From Diphasiastrum complanatum (Eukaryota > Streptophyta > Lycopodiopsida > Lycopodiales > Lycopodiaceae), in NCBI GenBank assembly GCA_029204225.1, contig CM055099.1, forward strand, positions 61,907,753 through 61,971,752: DNA of 64,000 nt. The letters run 5' to 3'. A program made the position numbers and the translations under genes. Numbering within the stretch: the stretch's first letter is position 1; each line of letters opens with the position of its first letter. Shown here one piece after another: positions 1-11,521 of the stretch. A model generated the notes under the pieces. That model saw nothing but the letters and a program-made list of their open reading frames with translations. It was not told where the DNA came from and searched no databases.

Positions 1-905
1 GACCTCCGCCGAGTGCATAGCCTTTGGCAAGACCGCGGTAGAGAAAAGGTGGTCTCTAGAAGTAGGATCATGAATATGGTAAGTTAGTACACACTCTCTC
101 TCCATATGTAGCAAGGCAGCATGCCCCTTACGCAGGCGAGATAGAGCAGTAGAGCGGAAAGTGAGTAAGGGACCGATGAATAGTAGAGCGGAAAGTGAGT
201 AAGGGACCGATGAATAGTACATAGGTGTATGAGGTAACAATCTCCAGCGGTTGTCCATCATAATAGAATGTGTCATCTCTCATATGCTACCGGTTAGTGT
301 TAAACACCATGACCTTGGTCTTAGCAATATTCACGATCAGGCCCCACACTAAGCAAAAGCCATAGAGAGCATCAAGATGTCGCTGTAACCCAGAGGTTGA
401 AGAGGATAGCAATGCCACATCGTCCGCATACAGTAGGATAGAAATAATAACATCAGCAAGTGGACATCCATCACCACCCTCCTCCTTGATGATCCGCTCT
501 AGATCATCAATGTACAATGCAAAAAGAGTGGGAGAGAGTGGACATCCCTGCTTGACCCCAACTGTGCTTTGGATAAAAGACGACCAACTGTTGCCATCTC
601 TGAAGCGTGCTAATACCCTCTCATATAAGGTGCTGATAGTCATGATGATATCTTGTGAAAAACCAAGTGAGGATAAGCGCTGAAGTAGCAGGTGCCGTGG
701 AACTGAATCAAAGGCCTTGCGGAAATCCACAAAGCAGCACTATACTCTCCGTCTCTGATGTCGAGCTTCATCTATGATGCACCGTAGGACAAATGCATGA
801 TCAATAGTAGAATATCCGGGTTTGAAGCCATCCTGTCCAAGAGCAAATAACTCGTCTGACTCCACCTGGGATCATTTGGTCAGAGGTGAAAAGAGAGAAT
901 GTAGC
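1..905 (-). pseudogene. LINE ORF2 reverse transcriptase domain (copy 1)
   Basis: The frame at 287-730 reads FRKAFDSVPRHLL, then GVKQGCPLSPTLFALYIDDL, then LLYADDVALLSS, the palm motifs of a non-LTR reverse transcriptase. The catalytic YADD box is intact. The N-terminal fingers (731-905) and the part after the palm (1-286) are readable only in fragments with stops. It would normally copy LINE RNA into DNA at a nicked target. Broken by stops, so probably inactive. Confidence 0.88.
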
Positions 906-1204
906 GGGTCAAGTGATAGGGGTGGGGGCGGCATCTGTAGTGTATAAGCGAGTAGCATATTCCACCCAAGAGTTGATATCAATGGGTGAAATTAAAGAAG
1001 ACTTCTTAAAAAAGAGTTTCTAGAAAAGAGAGGAGGAAGAGAAAAGGGATTCTATAAGCTTCTGACCATCTCTTGTTAGATAGGCTTTTTTCGTTTTATT
1101 GACTACATGACGATACTGCTTCTGTACTTGCACCAATAGATTGGGGGAGTGATGCATGGCCAATACCACCTGTTTATGTAAGGTGTGGCAATCAGGTCAT
1201 ACCA

Positions 1205-2079
1205 TCAGTTATAGGTCTTTCGGTGAGTGGAATATGTCTTATGGGGAAAGGCCTGGGTGGCGGCTTGTTTGAGGGAATGTGACAAGAAGCTAGCTTGTTG
1301 CTCAATAGAAGAGGAGAAGGGAAAATCTTCCAAAAGAGTGTTGAGCGTGAGGGTGTATTGTGGGATGAGCTGTGCACGAAAAGAAACACTAGGCTTAGCG
1401 GTCTTGGGTCTAGTGGTTGGAAGGGGTGAAGTCTGACCAACAGAGAGTAAGAGCAGCGAATGATCAGCTAAGGTGGGAGAGAGAATGGTAAAGTTATGAA
1501 TAAGAGGAATCAAGGCTGGCGAGCCAATGAAGTAGTCCACCACACTATGCCCACCTTCATGGGGATGACAAGTGAAAGCTGCTGAATCTGGCCACTACGA
1601 TAAACCATTCAGAATAACCAAGGAATGTGCCTTAGTAATCCTGAGTAGCTGCTCACCAAATGTTGTAGAAGGGGTAGCCCCATCATGAGAAGTTCGCTCA
1701 AGACCTGTATCCAAAATATGAAGCTGGAGATAATCCGTGACTGCATGAAATTCCGTCTGTTTGGTGGCCGTGCGTGCGTTAAAGTCCCCCGCTAAAATTA
1801 CATATCCCCTGAGAGAAAAGATGGCAATATCCTCTGACAAAACCTGAAAAGGGTCTCCACCATAGTCTGCAAATGTCGAGGTCTGAGGAGCAATATAACA
1901 TACTGCCAAGAAGATATCTCTGGCCAAACCTAAAGAATGCCCAACTAATTGTAGCCATATAAAACGTGCATACGGGTCTTGCTTAACCATCTTAAGAGTA
2001 TGACTATACCGGTCCCTGTATAAGCATGCCACTCCACCTGAGCCTCTGGAGGTCTTCCCCCATAGAAATGGTCTAAATA
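1205..2079 (-). pseudogene. LINE ORF2 APE-type endonuclease domain (copy 1)
   Basis: Two stretches (1595-2032 and 1205-1543) lie in one frame, separated by a TAG at 1595-1597. The first holds LAGDFNART, the catalytic Asp/Asn motif of APE endonucleases. The second holds VVDYFIGSP and LADHSLLLL, the C-terminal Asp-His motif. Compared with copy 2, the first 60 or so residues, which carry the WNCNG and GETHE metal-binding motifs, are absent, so ORF1 runs almost directly into the middle of the endonuclease. This is an internal deletion as well as a nonsense change. Confidence 0.85.
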
Positions 2080-2771
2080 CTAAGTTAAATCATCATCTAT
2101 AAAAATAAAGGTCCCTTTCAGCTTGGCTCTAAGTTTCAAGGTAGCAATACGATGATGTACGAGAGACCGGAATTTAATAAATAAAACATTCTCGTCATAT
2201 TTGCCTCTCCAAGCAGTTTCAAACAATTCAATTGTGTGTGAAAGCTTATTGACAAGTAAATCCCTGGCCTCCTCTAGCGGTTTTTCAGCATTCAGAAAGC
2301 CTCTCACTCTAACATTAAGAGCTTTTTTGGCTCTTTTTTCTTGCTCCGAAAACACGCTTTCTAGTCGTGAGTCAATTGAAACATTCAAAGGCAAATCTAC
2401 CATACCATTATCTTTCTTGAACAGTGCTGCCCATGTTTTCGTTTCTTCCACTTGTTTCTCGAGGTTGGAAATCTTGTTAGAGGTTTCTCCAGATCCGTAG
2501 TAGATGAAGGTATGGATGTTCGTAGCTGGCTGATCTCATCCCGCAACTTTTTGACCTCCAATTTTAGTGTTGTGTTTTCACTTTGCACTTCTGAAAATAG
2601 TTCATACAAGTGCCCTACATGATAATGAATGTCTTCAGGTAGGATAGAGCGAGGTATAGTGGCAGGTGAGGCTTTAGATATCACAAACTGAGGAGGAGTA
2701 GAGGGATTAGGTGGAGGAGGAGGAAGAGCTGAGGGTGTATCAAGGTCTTTTGGTTCCATTATTTCCAGCAA
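2080..2771 (-). pseudogene. LINE ORF1 RNA-binding protein (copy 1)
   Basis: Two overlapping frames (2397-2771 and 2080-2451) make one protein with a frame change near 2400-2450. The likely start is the Met at 2759. The N-terminal part is Pro-rich, followed by a Leu/Glu/Lys heptad region expected to form a coiled coil, then a C-terminal module with LNVRVRGF and LKGTFIFIDDDLT. The same C-terminal ending occurs in ORF1 at 20122-20318 ([13 protein letters not shown]) and 38071-38355 (GSTIYLDEDLT). By analogy with other LINE ORF1 proteins it would bind element RNA. Confidence 0.75.
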
Positions 2772-3145
2772 TGATAGAGCGTGGAGGGAGAATCAGACAG
2801 GACTAGCGAAACTAGCAAGAAAATGTATTGTCAGGACTTGGAAAGATTGCGCCCAATCTGGTTGCAAAAACGCTTTGATTTGTGCCCAAAATAACTAGAA
2901 ACAGGGATCAGAGCAATGTTCTTTGCATGTGAAAGTGTGTTTCAAGCTAAAATCAATATGCTGATTGGGCAGAAAGCAGTGCCTTGTTCATCTAAACAAT
3001 GATTTGAAAAATCTGGCTCGAAATGGGTGTTGACGGGCTATGGTCCAAAGCACTAAAGGACGTGTATTTGGGTGCCTAGATGTGGTAAGAATGTTTTCTG
3101 CAAGACACTTTCTGATATGATCACAATATGCTACCGAAGGTAGTG
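2772..3145. other. No gene; 5' flank of LINE copy 1
   Basis: This sequence lies upstream of LINE ORF1 and left of the copia insertion. It may be LINE 5' untranslated sequence, continuing at 14697 after the copia element, but no similarity to another LINE 5' end was visible. No open frame of interest. Confidence 0.4.
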
Positions 3146-3150
3146 GTATA

Positions 3151-3308
3151 TGACAAATTCCAAGGCCTAGCTATGGAGTATCATAACAGCATAGTAAGTA
3201 CACTATGAAAGCTTGAAAAAACCAGCTATGGAGTAGAACACAAAAGCAAGAGAGAGAGAGAGGACTTCAAAGCTCACACAACTTGAATGATTATTCAAAG
3301 TGTAGTAG
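3151..3308 (-). repeat. copia 3' LTR, first part (interrupted)
   Basis: It matches 14307-14454 of the intact LTR apart from an 8-bp indel and a few substitutions. It stops exactly at the Ty3 insertion site and resumes at 9620 after the duplicated AGTAG. Confidence 0.93.
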
Positions 3309-3665
3309 TGTTACGAGCTCGTAACCAGTGCCGAACCCTAGAGAACACAGATAGGTCAGATACCACAGTCAGGGTGGTGTCCAGTGTACATGACCAACAG
3401 GGCAAGACAGTGTGAGTAGTGTGCCCCAGCACGGTCCATAGCCATGGCGGCCTAACACAGCCTAGGGACCCTGTCAGCAGGATAGGGCTCCCAGTTGGGT
3501 CCCGACGTGCAGTCGGCCACGTCAGTGCCACGTGGCCGACACTTGGCAGTAGCATGCTACCAGTCCTCACACTGGGCTAGGAGGGGCTTACTCTATATCA
3601 GGGAGTAGGCAAGGTTGGGTGGATCAGTTAGTGTTTGCCCTACTGTGGTGTTAGGACTTATTACA
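3309..3665 (+). repeat. Ty3 family A 5' LTR
   Basis: 357 bp, TGTTAC...TTACA, followed directly by the primer-binding site. Almost identical to 9258-9614. Confidence 0.96.
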
Positions 3666-3666
3666 C

Positions 3667-3679
3667 TGGTATCAGAGCC
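3667..3679 (+). other. Primer-binding site, initiator Met tRNA type
   Basis: TGGTATCAGAGCC lies one base after the 5' LTR and matches the 3' end complement of plant initiator tRNA-Met, the usual primer of plant LTR elements. Confidence 0.93.
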
Positions 3680-4463
3680 ATCTCCATCCTAGGGAGTTCA
3701 GGAGCAGCAGTAGAGAAAGCTATCAGAAGATAGGAAAGATCTTGGAGATTCTCAGGAAAGAATTGAGGAGGAAAATCGCTGTGGGAACAGCTTTAAAATC
3801 CTTGAAATTTGCTGGGAATTTACAGTTGTTAGAGGCAATTTCCTTGTACAGTTCTAGCGCTGACAGATCAACTTGCATCCCTGATTTTCGAATGTTTTTA
3901 TCCAGATTTCTGAGCGGATTATGGGGACAGATCTGAGGACAGGTCCAGCGCTGCCAAATCAGGGTTGAGCTTCGATTTCGGAGTGAAGTTTCCGGATTTT
4001 GAAGTAGTTTCAGGGCAGAAATTTTGAGGCAGATTCAGCGCTGGACAGGCAGGAGTTAAACTGTAGTTTGCTCGCCGATTTTTAGAAGTTTTTGCTCCAA
4101 CTTTGGTGATCAGACAGAGGACAGATCAGCGACCAGTCTCCTATGTAAAATCTTGGATATTCAATTTGATTGGTAGTGTCAAATTCGAAAATTCTGGAGC
4201 AGAAACAGCCTTAATCAGACAACGAGGGAAGGGGTCAAGACAATCGGAAGTTTCTTTCTTTTTCTTGGTACCCTGATCTCTGATTTTTCCGGACAGCAGA
4301 TCTGAAAGCAGTGGAGGAAGAGCTGAAAGGGCTTTTCTTGATCCTCTCTGTGGAAGTACAGTCCTCAGAAACAGCTAAGTCATCTTTCCTTTCCCTTGTA
4401 CAGTTGTAAATTGGTCTTTTTTTTTCCTTCAGAAGTTTAGGTAGTTCTCTTTCAGTTCTGAAG
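3680..4463 (+). other. Ty3 family A leader, no gene
   Basis: An untranslated region of about 780 bp between PBS and gag. It contains loose repeats of GGACAGATC and CAGCGCTG-like strings and no credible protein. Confidence 0.7.
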
Positions 4464-6041
4464 ATGACCACTCCTCAGGGACCTGATCAACCCCCGGAGA
4501 GAGGCTTCGACGAACTTGAAACAGAAGCCTTGGCTTACAGAAAAGGGAAGGAACCTATGGAAGTAGAAGAACAGGAACAGTTCGCCGAAGAACTTGACGA
4601 ACTGGTTACCAAGGAGCAATTCCTCCAATTGGTAACAGAAGTGGATGAACTAAAGTTGGCATTAGCCAATTTCAAGTCCAGTGTGGACGACTCGTTCGCT
4701 GAACTCAAAAACTTGATTTTGAGTTCCGCGAAAGGAAGCCTTCCCTCCACTTCTCAGTTATCTCCTTCTCCACTTCCATCAGTTTCGGGTGAGACTTTAC
4801 GGTCTCACCCTAGTGTTTTTAAAGACTTAAAACCTCCTACTTTTAATGGGGAAGAGAAGGATAGAAATGCAGATATTCTACAAACCTTCCTCAGCAAATG
4901 GAAGAACATTCATGCTCTTAAACAGACCCCTGACCATTTGCAAGCTATTGAGGCCAGTCTTTCCTTAGAGCCTATGGCCTATAAGTGGTGGTTAAATCTC
5001 CAGGAGACTGGGCAGACTCCCCGGTCATGGAAAGCTTTTGAAGAAGCTTTCCTAAGAGAATTTCTACCAGAGAATGAACTTGATAGAGCCTGGGAAGCCT
5101 GGGAAAGAACAGTAATGGACAAGTCCCTCATCCAATATATCTCGCAGTATCGAGAAGCAATTTTAAAGATTAAAAATATGGATGACTAGCAGAAAATCAG
5201 GGGATTTGTCCGTGGCCTCAAAGATGAATATAAAGTAGAGGTCTTGAGAAACTGGCCTACTACCCTTGAGCAAGCTCTCAGATATGCTCAAATCTATGAT
5301 GATTCAGTGGGTAGGAAGAGGGCGAGACAACAGCCACTTTCTGAGCAGCCTTCTAAGAAAGACTTTCAATTTAAAAAGAAATTTTTTAAAAAAAAGAAAG
5401 AAGATAAATTTAAAGGTGAAGCTCCTCAGAAACGCCCTTCACTCATACAACCCTTAAAACCAGATGATTTTGAGAAAGCCAAACAAGAACCTTTGTGCTT
5501 TGTGTGTATGGGCAAGGGACACACAGTCAGACAGTGTCCCAAGGGGCCTTTCACTAAAAAAGATAAAAAAGATAAAAAACAAGTTCATCTTGTTCAGACT
5601 GTATGTTTCCCCAGTGACTCGGCAGCTTCCGAGATCAAAGTGTATCATGAAGATCATGAACACTGTTGCCAGCTGACCTCAGCAATGCTAGCGAGACCCT
5701 TCAGCTTTGGGCCGCATGACCTAGTACGTATGCATGGGAAAGTTGGTAACCAGTCACTAAGAGTCATGGTTGATGATGGGGCAACCCATAATTTCATCAA
5801 CCACACCCTGGTTAAAAAGCTTAAACTACTAGAAGTACCTAGTCAGCATAGGTACATAGTTTCATTAGCTAAGGGTGAACATAAAAAAGTATGGGAAACT
5901 ATGGTAAGTAAGTTAAATCTTGGTATTCAGGGGTACCAAGATGAAATAAACTTTCAGATAATGCACCTGGATCGAACAGACATTGTTCTCGGGAGAGATT
6001 GGCTCTACAGTTTAGGACCTTCCCTCCATAGAAACTATTAG
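4464..6041 (+). pseudogene. Ty3 family A gag and protease
   Basis: The gag starts at ATG 4464. Residues about 115-230 form the retrotransposon capsid-like domain (PTFNGEEKDRNADILQTFL). A TAG at 5187-5189 interrupts it and the same frame resumes at once (QKIRGFVRGLKDEY). A Lys-rich stretch and the zinc knuckle CFVCMGKGHTVRQC (CX2CX4HX4C) follow at about 5497-5540. The protease region reads VMVDDGATHNFINHTLV, with DDG where most relatives have D-S/T-G, and then IVLGRDWL. A second in-frame TAG at 6039-6041 separates it from the RT. Two single-base nonsense changes explain both breaks. Confidence 0.92.
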
Positions 6042-7150
6042 GAGAACACCCTCAGCTTTCAGCATAAAGGCCGAGAGATCCAGTTGCATGGGGAGCATGA
6101 TGTTCCCAACAACCCTATGGTCTGCAGTTCAGAGCTCTGTCAGCTAATCGGAGACGAAGATCATCACGTATTCTTATGTGACTTTCAGTTTATTCCTGAA
6201 GTTTCTATTTCCAGTTCTATTCAGCGGAAAATCAGTAAATTAGAAACTTTATTGTCTAAATTTAAAGACGTTTTTCCTGAAGATTTACCACATGGTTTAC
6301 CACCTAGCAGAGAGGTAGATCATGTAATAAACCTAGTACCAGGTACAGGACCTGTTTCTAAACCTCCGTATCGGGTCAGCCGAATAGAGGATGAAGAAAT
6401 AACTAGGCAGTTAACAGACTATCTTGGGAAAGGCCAAATTCAGACCAGTAGTTCACCATGGGCCTCACCAGTCCTATTGGTGAAAAAGAAAGAGGGGTCT
6501 ATGCGTCTTTGCGTAGATTACAGAGCCCTCAATAAAGTCACAATTAAGAATAAATACCCTATGCCTCGGGCAGACGAGTGGTTTGATCAACTCGACGGGG
6601 CTAAGTTTTTCAGTAAAATAGACCTCAGATCGAGATATCATCAAGTCCGTATAAAATCGGAAGATGTCTCGAAAACAGCTTTTAGGACTCGTCACGGTCA
6701 TTATGAGTTTAAGGTGATGCCATTTGGGCTCACAAATGCTCCAGCTACCTTTATGACCTTGATGAACAATGTCCTCAGACCATACTTGGGTAAGTTTGTA
6801 GTCGTATTTCTAGATGACATCCTCGTTTACAGCAAAACGAGGAAGGAGCATCTAAAACACCTCAGAAAGGTGTTTCGACTGCTCAGAAAGCATAAGCTCT
6901 ATGCTAAACAATCCAAGTGTGAATTCTTCGTTGAAGAAGTAGCGTATTTGGGTCACATTATCTCTTCAGATGGGATTAAGATGGACCCAAATAAGGTTAA
7001 AGCCATACTCAGTTGGCTGAGACCTCAGAATATTTTGGAACTTCAGATCTTTCTTGGTCTGGCGGGATATTACAGACGATTTGTCAAGGAATATGCTCAG
7101 ATAGCAGTTCCTATGACATATCTCCTTAAGGGGAAGGGAAAGGAGTTTTT
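6042..7150 (+). pseudogene. Ty3 family A reverse transcriptase
   Basis: It continues the gag-protease frame. Motifs in order: [50 protein letters not shown], and the catalytic FLDDILVYS (the Ty3 form of YxDD). The connection to RNase H follows. The frame is lost in a T homopolymer near 7147-7153; an indel there joins it to the RNase H frame. The RT active site itself is intact. Confidence 0.93.
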
Positions 7151-9246
7151 TTGGGAGTCCGCCAGCAGGAGAGCTTTGATGCTCTCAAAACAGCCTTAGC
7201 TACAGCACCGGTTTTAAAAGTCGTTGACCCCAATCAGCCATTTGTGGTCGAAACAGATGCTAGCGACTTTGCAGTAGGTGCTGTGCTAACTCAGGGCGGA
7301 CGACCAGTTGCATTCGAGAGTAAAAAACTCGAGTTAGCTCAGACTAGGTACAGTGCCTATGAAAAGGAACTCTTTTCTATAGTACATGCCCTTAAGACTT
7401 GGAGGCATTATTTGTATGGTGCCAACTTTGAGGTCCTGACAGACCATGAGAGTCTCGGATACCTTTGCAATCAACTTGAGCTTAGAGGTCGGAAAGCTCG
7501 TTGGGCAGAGTTGATGCAAGAGTTTGACATGTCTATGAGATATAGGCGTGGAAAATTCAATACAGTAGCAGATGCCCTTAGCAGAATGCCTATGATAAAC
7601 GAGCTGAGTTTTACTCAGATTCGTAATGAGTTACTTGAGTCCTTGAGAGGGAAATGCCAGTATGATGCATTCTTCTCTATTATCTGGAACTCAGTCCAGA
7701 ACAGACAGTTACAGACTCTAGAACCAGTTCCCGGGGTTGGTGCCAGTTCATCCAAGAATACGGCAGCTTCCGTTGAGGATGATGATGAGTCCGAGTATAC
7801 GTCGTCAGATGACGTTGAGGATTCTGAGCCTGTATTACCCAAGCAAACCCCAGTGGTTGAGGGTCAATTGACTCAAGGATTCAAATGGAAACAATATTCC
7901 ATTCAGGATGAGTACTTGCTCTATAGAGATAGAGTATGTGTCCCCAATTCAGAGGATTATAGGCAGCAGGTCCTATATGAATGTCATGACAATCCTAGCG
8001 CGGGACACCCGGGCATACAGAAGACCTATGAGCTTCTTCGTATGCAATTTTTCTGGCCCAGTATGAAAAAGGACGTCCACCAGTATGTAACCAGTTGCCA
8101 GAAATGTCAAGTAAATAAAGCAGAGCGTTTAAAGGCAGGAGGGTTGTTGCATCCCTTAGAAATACCAGCTGGTAAATGGGAGAGTATCTCCATGGATTTT
8201 ATAGTAGGCCTGCCTAAAACCCAAAAGGGTAATGACGCTATATGGGTCACAGTTGACCGTCTAACCAAAATGGCTCATTTTATTCCGACCAAAACAACCG
8301 TTAGAGCTCTAGAGTTAGCGAGGTTGTCTGTGGACGGGCTATTTAAATTGTACGGTCTACCTTCCGGCATAGTCAGCGACCGGGACAGTAAGTTTACTGG
8401 AAATTTTTGGAGGGCAGTATTCCATCATCTCCATACTAAACTTAACATGAGTACCACCGACCATCCACAGACGGACGGTCAAACAGAAAGGGTAAATCAA
8501 GTGCTGGAGGATATGCTTCGTGCATACGTCAGCAAGAAGCAGACTAATTGGGAGGAGTATCTCTTGATATTAGAGTTTGCTTACAATGGTACCAAACATT
8601 CAGCTACGGGATACAGCCCATTTATGTTGATGTACGGTTTTCAGCCACGCTCACCCACAGCTGTAGGGTTTAAACAAGAAAAAGTTGAAGCAGCCAGAAA
8701 CTTTTTAGAGGACCTAAACCAGATGATAGAACATGCTAAGCGTAGCATTAGACAGTCCCAGGATCGAGCCAGGCATTATGCAGATCCACACAGACGGGAT
8801 GTGCAGTTCTCCACTGGTGAGAAAGTCTACTTGAGAGTCCCAGTTGACTCTAAAATCCTCAAATCAGGAGTGTGTGCTAAGTTGTCTCCAAGGTATTGTG
8901 GTCCCTTTACCATCAGTAGGAGACTAGGCGAGGTCACCTATGAACTAGAACTCCCACACAGCAGTAAGGTTTTTCCAGTCATGTAAATCAGTTACGAAAA
9001 GTCTTAACCAGATCAGACAATCTGGTAGGGGACAGTGTTCAACTTCTCCCATTGGATCCTCAACAACCTCCACATGAACCAGAGGAGATTCTTGATAGTA
9101 GAGAGACGCAGACTCGTCATACTCTATACCAAGAATATCTGGTTAAGTGGAATGATCAGCCTGTTGAGAATGCCACTTGGGAAAGAGGCAGCGTCCTTCG
9201 CAAGATTTTTCCAGACTTTGTCTTAGAGGACCAAGACGGTTCTTAA
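7151..9246 (+). pseudogene. Ty3 family A RNase H, integrase and chromodomain
   Basis: RNase H (about 7160-7600) shows FVVETDASDFAVGAVL and the FNTVADALSR ending. The integrase zinc-binding HHCC module (about 7985-8120) has HPGIQKTYELL and CQKCQ. The DDE core follows with SMDFIVGLPKT, VSDRDSKFTGNFW and PQTDGQTERVNQVLE. The main frame ends at 8986 by a frameshift in what should be the linker. The next frame (9052-9246) encodes a chromodomain, YLVKWNDQPVENATWE, which in chromoviruses directs integration to modified histones. The stop sits just before the polypurine tract. Confidence 0.93.
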
Positions 9247-9257
9247 GGGGGAGGGAG
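9245..9257 (+). other. Polypurine tract of Ty3 family A
   Basis: AAGGGGGAGGGAG lies immediately before the 3' LTR and is the expected plus-strand primer. Confidence 0.9.
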
Positions 9258-9614
9258 TGTTACGAGCTCGTAACCAGTGCCGACCCTAGAGAACACAGAT
9301 AGGTCAGATACCACAGTCAGGGTGGTGTCCAGTGTACATGACCAACAGGGCAAGACAGTGTGAGTAGTGTGCCCCAGCACGGTCCATAGCCATGGCAGGC
9401 CTAACACAGCCTAGGGACCCTGTCAGCAGGATAGGGCTCCCAGTTGGGTCCCGACGTGCAGTCGGCCACGTCAGTGCCACGTTGCCGACACTTGGCAGTA
9501 GCATGCTACCAGTCCTCACACTGGGCTAGGAGGGGCTTACTCTATATCAGGGAGTAGGCAAGGTTGGGTGGATCAGTTAGTGTTTGCCCTACTGTGGTGT
9601 TAGGACTTATTACA
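9258..9614 (+). repeat. Ty3 family A 3' LTR
   Basis: 357 bp, followed by the target duplication AGTAG at 9615-9619. Only three differences from the 5' LTR. Confidence 0.96.
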
Positions 9615-9619
9615 AGTAG

Positions 9620-9856
9620 GACGTGGAAACCCCTCCAAACTTTGGGCTACATTTAGCATGTAATGTATAGAGGTGGTGTCTTGCTAATTCTAGATCTAGA
9701 ACCCACATGGGTCCTCAACCTACTTGATATTACTTGCCTAATTAGCACAAGTGGGGTGTCCTATGTACATAAATGTTTTACCCCCATGTCTTATGCACAA
9801 CTTACAAGTTACAAGTATACAAGCCTTAAGGGGCAAAATAGGCATTTATTTCAACA
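9620..9856 (-). repeat. copia 3' LTR, second part
   Basis: It continues the LTR cut at 3308. About five substitutions separate it from 14455-14691 of the intact LTR. Confidence 0.93.
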
Positions 9857-11521
9857 CCCCACCTCAATGGCTATTTTGTTCATACCAACACCTAGCATGC
9901 TACGAAACTTTTCAAATTTTTCTCTACTAAGTGCCTTAGTAAAGATATCTGCTGCTTGATCGTTGGTATCACAGTACTCGAGCTGAATTTTTCCGCTTTG
10001 TATCTTCTCTCGTAAGAAGTGCTGATCCACCTCAATATGCTTCGTACGAGCATGGTACACAGAATTTTTGGCAAGCTGGATGCAACTCTGGCTGTCACAC
10101 TGACGAATAGTAGGACCATCCTGTGGAATCTGCACCTCCCCAAGAAGTCTCCTGAGCCATATTGCCTCGCAGGTAGCATTTGCCGCTGCCCTGTACTCAG
10201 CCTCTGTCGATGATAAGGTAACTGTGGGCTGTTTCTTGCTGCACCAAGAAATGGCCCCTGAACCAAGGTTGAAAGTGTAACCTGTGGTCGACTTTCGATC
10301 ATCCCTATCACCTGCCCAATCCGAATCGGGAAAGCCTCCAAGCTGAAGCTTTCCGTCATCTGTGTACTCAATCCCATAGCAGGTTGTCCCTTTGACATAC
10401 CTCAAAACCCTTTTGGCTGCTTTCCAATGTGCTTTAGTTGGAGAACTCATGAACTGGCTTGCTACACCAACCACATAGGAAATGTCTGGTCTCGTAGTGG
10501 TGAGATAAATCAGGCTACCCAGAAGCTGCCTATAAAGAGTCTCGTCCACAAAAGGAGTGCCATCATCTCTAGATGGCTTACTGCTGGTATCAATGGGCGT
10601 GGAAACGGGTTTGCAATCCTGCATGTTGAACCTGTTCAAGACTTCACATGCATAGTTAGCTTGGGAAATAAACACACAGTTTTCCTTTTTCCAAACCTCC
10701 AAGCTAAGACAATAGTGGATTAAACCCAAATCCTTCATCTCGAACTCATTTGATAAATGAGCCTTCACCTTTTCAATAAGCTGCCCATTGTTACCCGTGA
10801 TGACCAAGTCATCCACATAGAGAACTATCAAAACAATGTTCCCATCTTCCTCCTTCCCGAACAGGTTGCAATCTGACTGACTCTTTATGAATTGCTCTTT
10901 GGCAAAATAGTCGTCAATACGACTATACCAAGCCCTGGGTGCCTGCTTCAAACCATATATGGCCTTCTTAAGCCTGCATAGCATAGTTTCTTTGCCCTTA
11001 GCCTCAAAACCTTGTGGCTGTTCCATGTAGACTTCTTCAGCCAACTGTCCATTGAGAAAAGCACTCTTCACGTCCATTTGATGGACCTCCCAACCAAAAA
11101 ATGCAGCCAATGCTAAAACCAACCTGATAGACGTCATTTTAGCTACCGGTGCAAACGTCTCATCATAGTCCAAGCCCTCCTTCTGTGCATAGCCTTTACC
11201 AACCAGCCTTGCCTTATGCTTTTCGATGCTCCCATCCGATTTGTATTTGGTCCTATAGACCCACTTACAGCCAATAGGACGCTTCCCTTTTGGTAGTTTC
11301 ACCAAATCCCATGTATCATTCTTGAGAATGGAGTCGTACTCCTCTTGCATAGCATGTTGCCATACCTTCTCATCTGCTGCCTCAACGAATGTATGAGGAT
11401 CTTGTGAATCCAAAATAGTAGTCATAAGTGCATAGTTTGTCTCCTGGTGTTCATGCTGCTGGGCTTGCCTTTGAGACCTCCTAGCCCCTGGATTGCTGCC
11501 CTCTCCCTCATCCAATATCAA
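9851..11521 (-). pseudogene. copia reverse transcriptase and RNase H
   Basis: A 556-residue frame. Residues 80-330 are the copia RT with GCKWVYRTKYKSDGSIEKHK, QMDVKSAFLNGQLAEEVYM and the catalytic LYVDDLVITG. The C-terminal part is RNase H with SSTEAEYRAAANATCEAIWL and HIEVDQHFLRE. The stop lies six bases inside the 3' LTR. The protein is separated from the upstream integrase frame by a frameshift near 11520. Confidence 0.95.
9857..9866 (-). other. copia polypurine tract
   Basis: On the minus strand TGAGGTGGGG directly abuts the 3' LTR. The pol frame reads through it and stops inside the LTR (IEVGC then stop). Confidence 0.8.

Larger units (their letters stand above)
1..2771 (-). mobile_element. 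LINE (non-LTR retrotransposon) copy 1, 3' end outside window
   Basis: Reading on the minus strand gives ORF1 (2771 to 2080), then an APE-type endonuclease (about 2079 to 1205), then reverse transcriptase (about 905 leftward), the usual order of a two-ORF LINE. The 3' end is off the left edge. The same protein family recurs at 15868-20318 and 20420-22330. The copy is defective: the first part of the endonuclease is missing between ORF1 and position 2032, and there are in-frame stops and frame changes. Sequence relatedness among the three copies is visible in shared strings such as GDFNAR and GVKQGCPLSP. Confidence 0.9.
3304..9619 (+). mobile_element. Ty3/gypsy chromodomain retrotransposon (family A) with TSD AGTAG
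   Basis: A full-length element at 3309-9614 is flanked by the 5-bp duplication AGTAG (3304-3308, 9615-9619). The 357-bp LTRs begin TGTTACGAGC and end ACTTATTACA. They differ by only one substitution and two single-base indels, so the insertion is recent. Inside are a PBS, a leader, gag with a zinc knuckle, protease, RT, RNase H, integrase and a C-terminal chromodomain, the order of plant chromoviruses. Two in-frame TAG codons and two frameshifts break the coding region, so this copy was probably moved by proteins made elsewhere or decayed after insertion. Confidence 0.97.
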
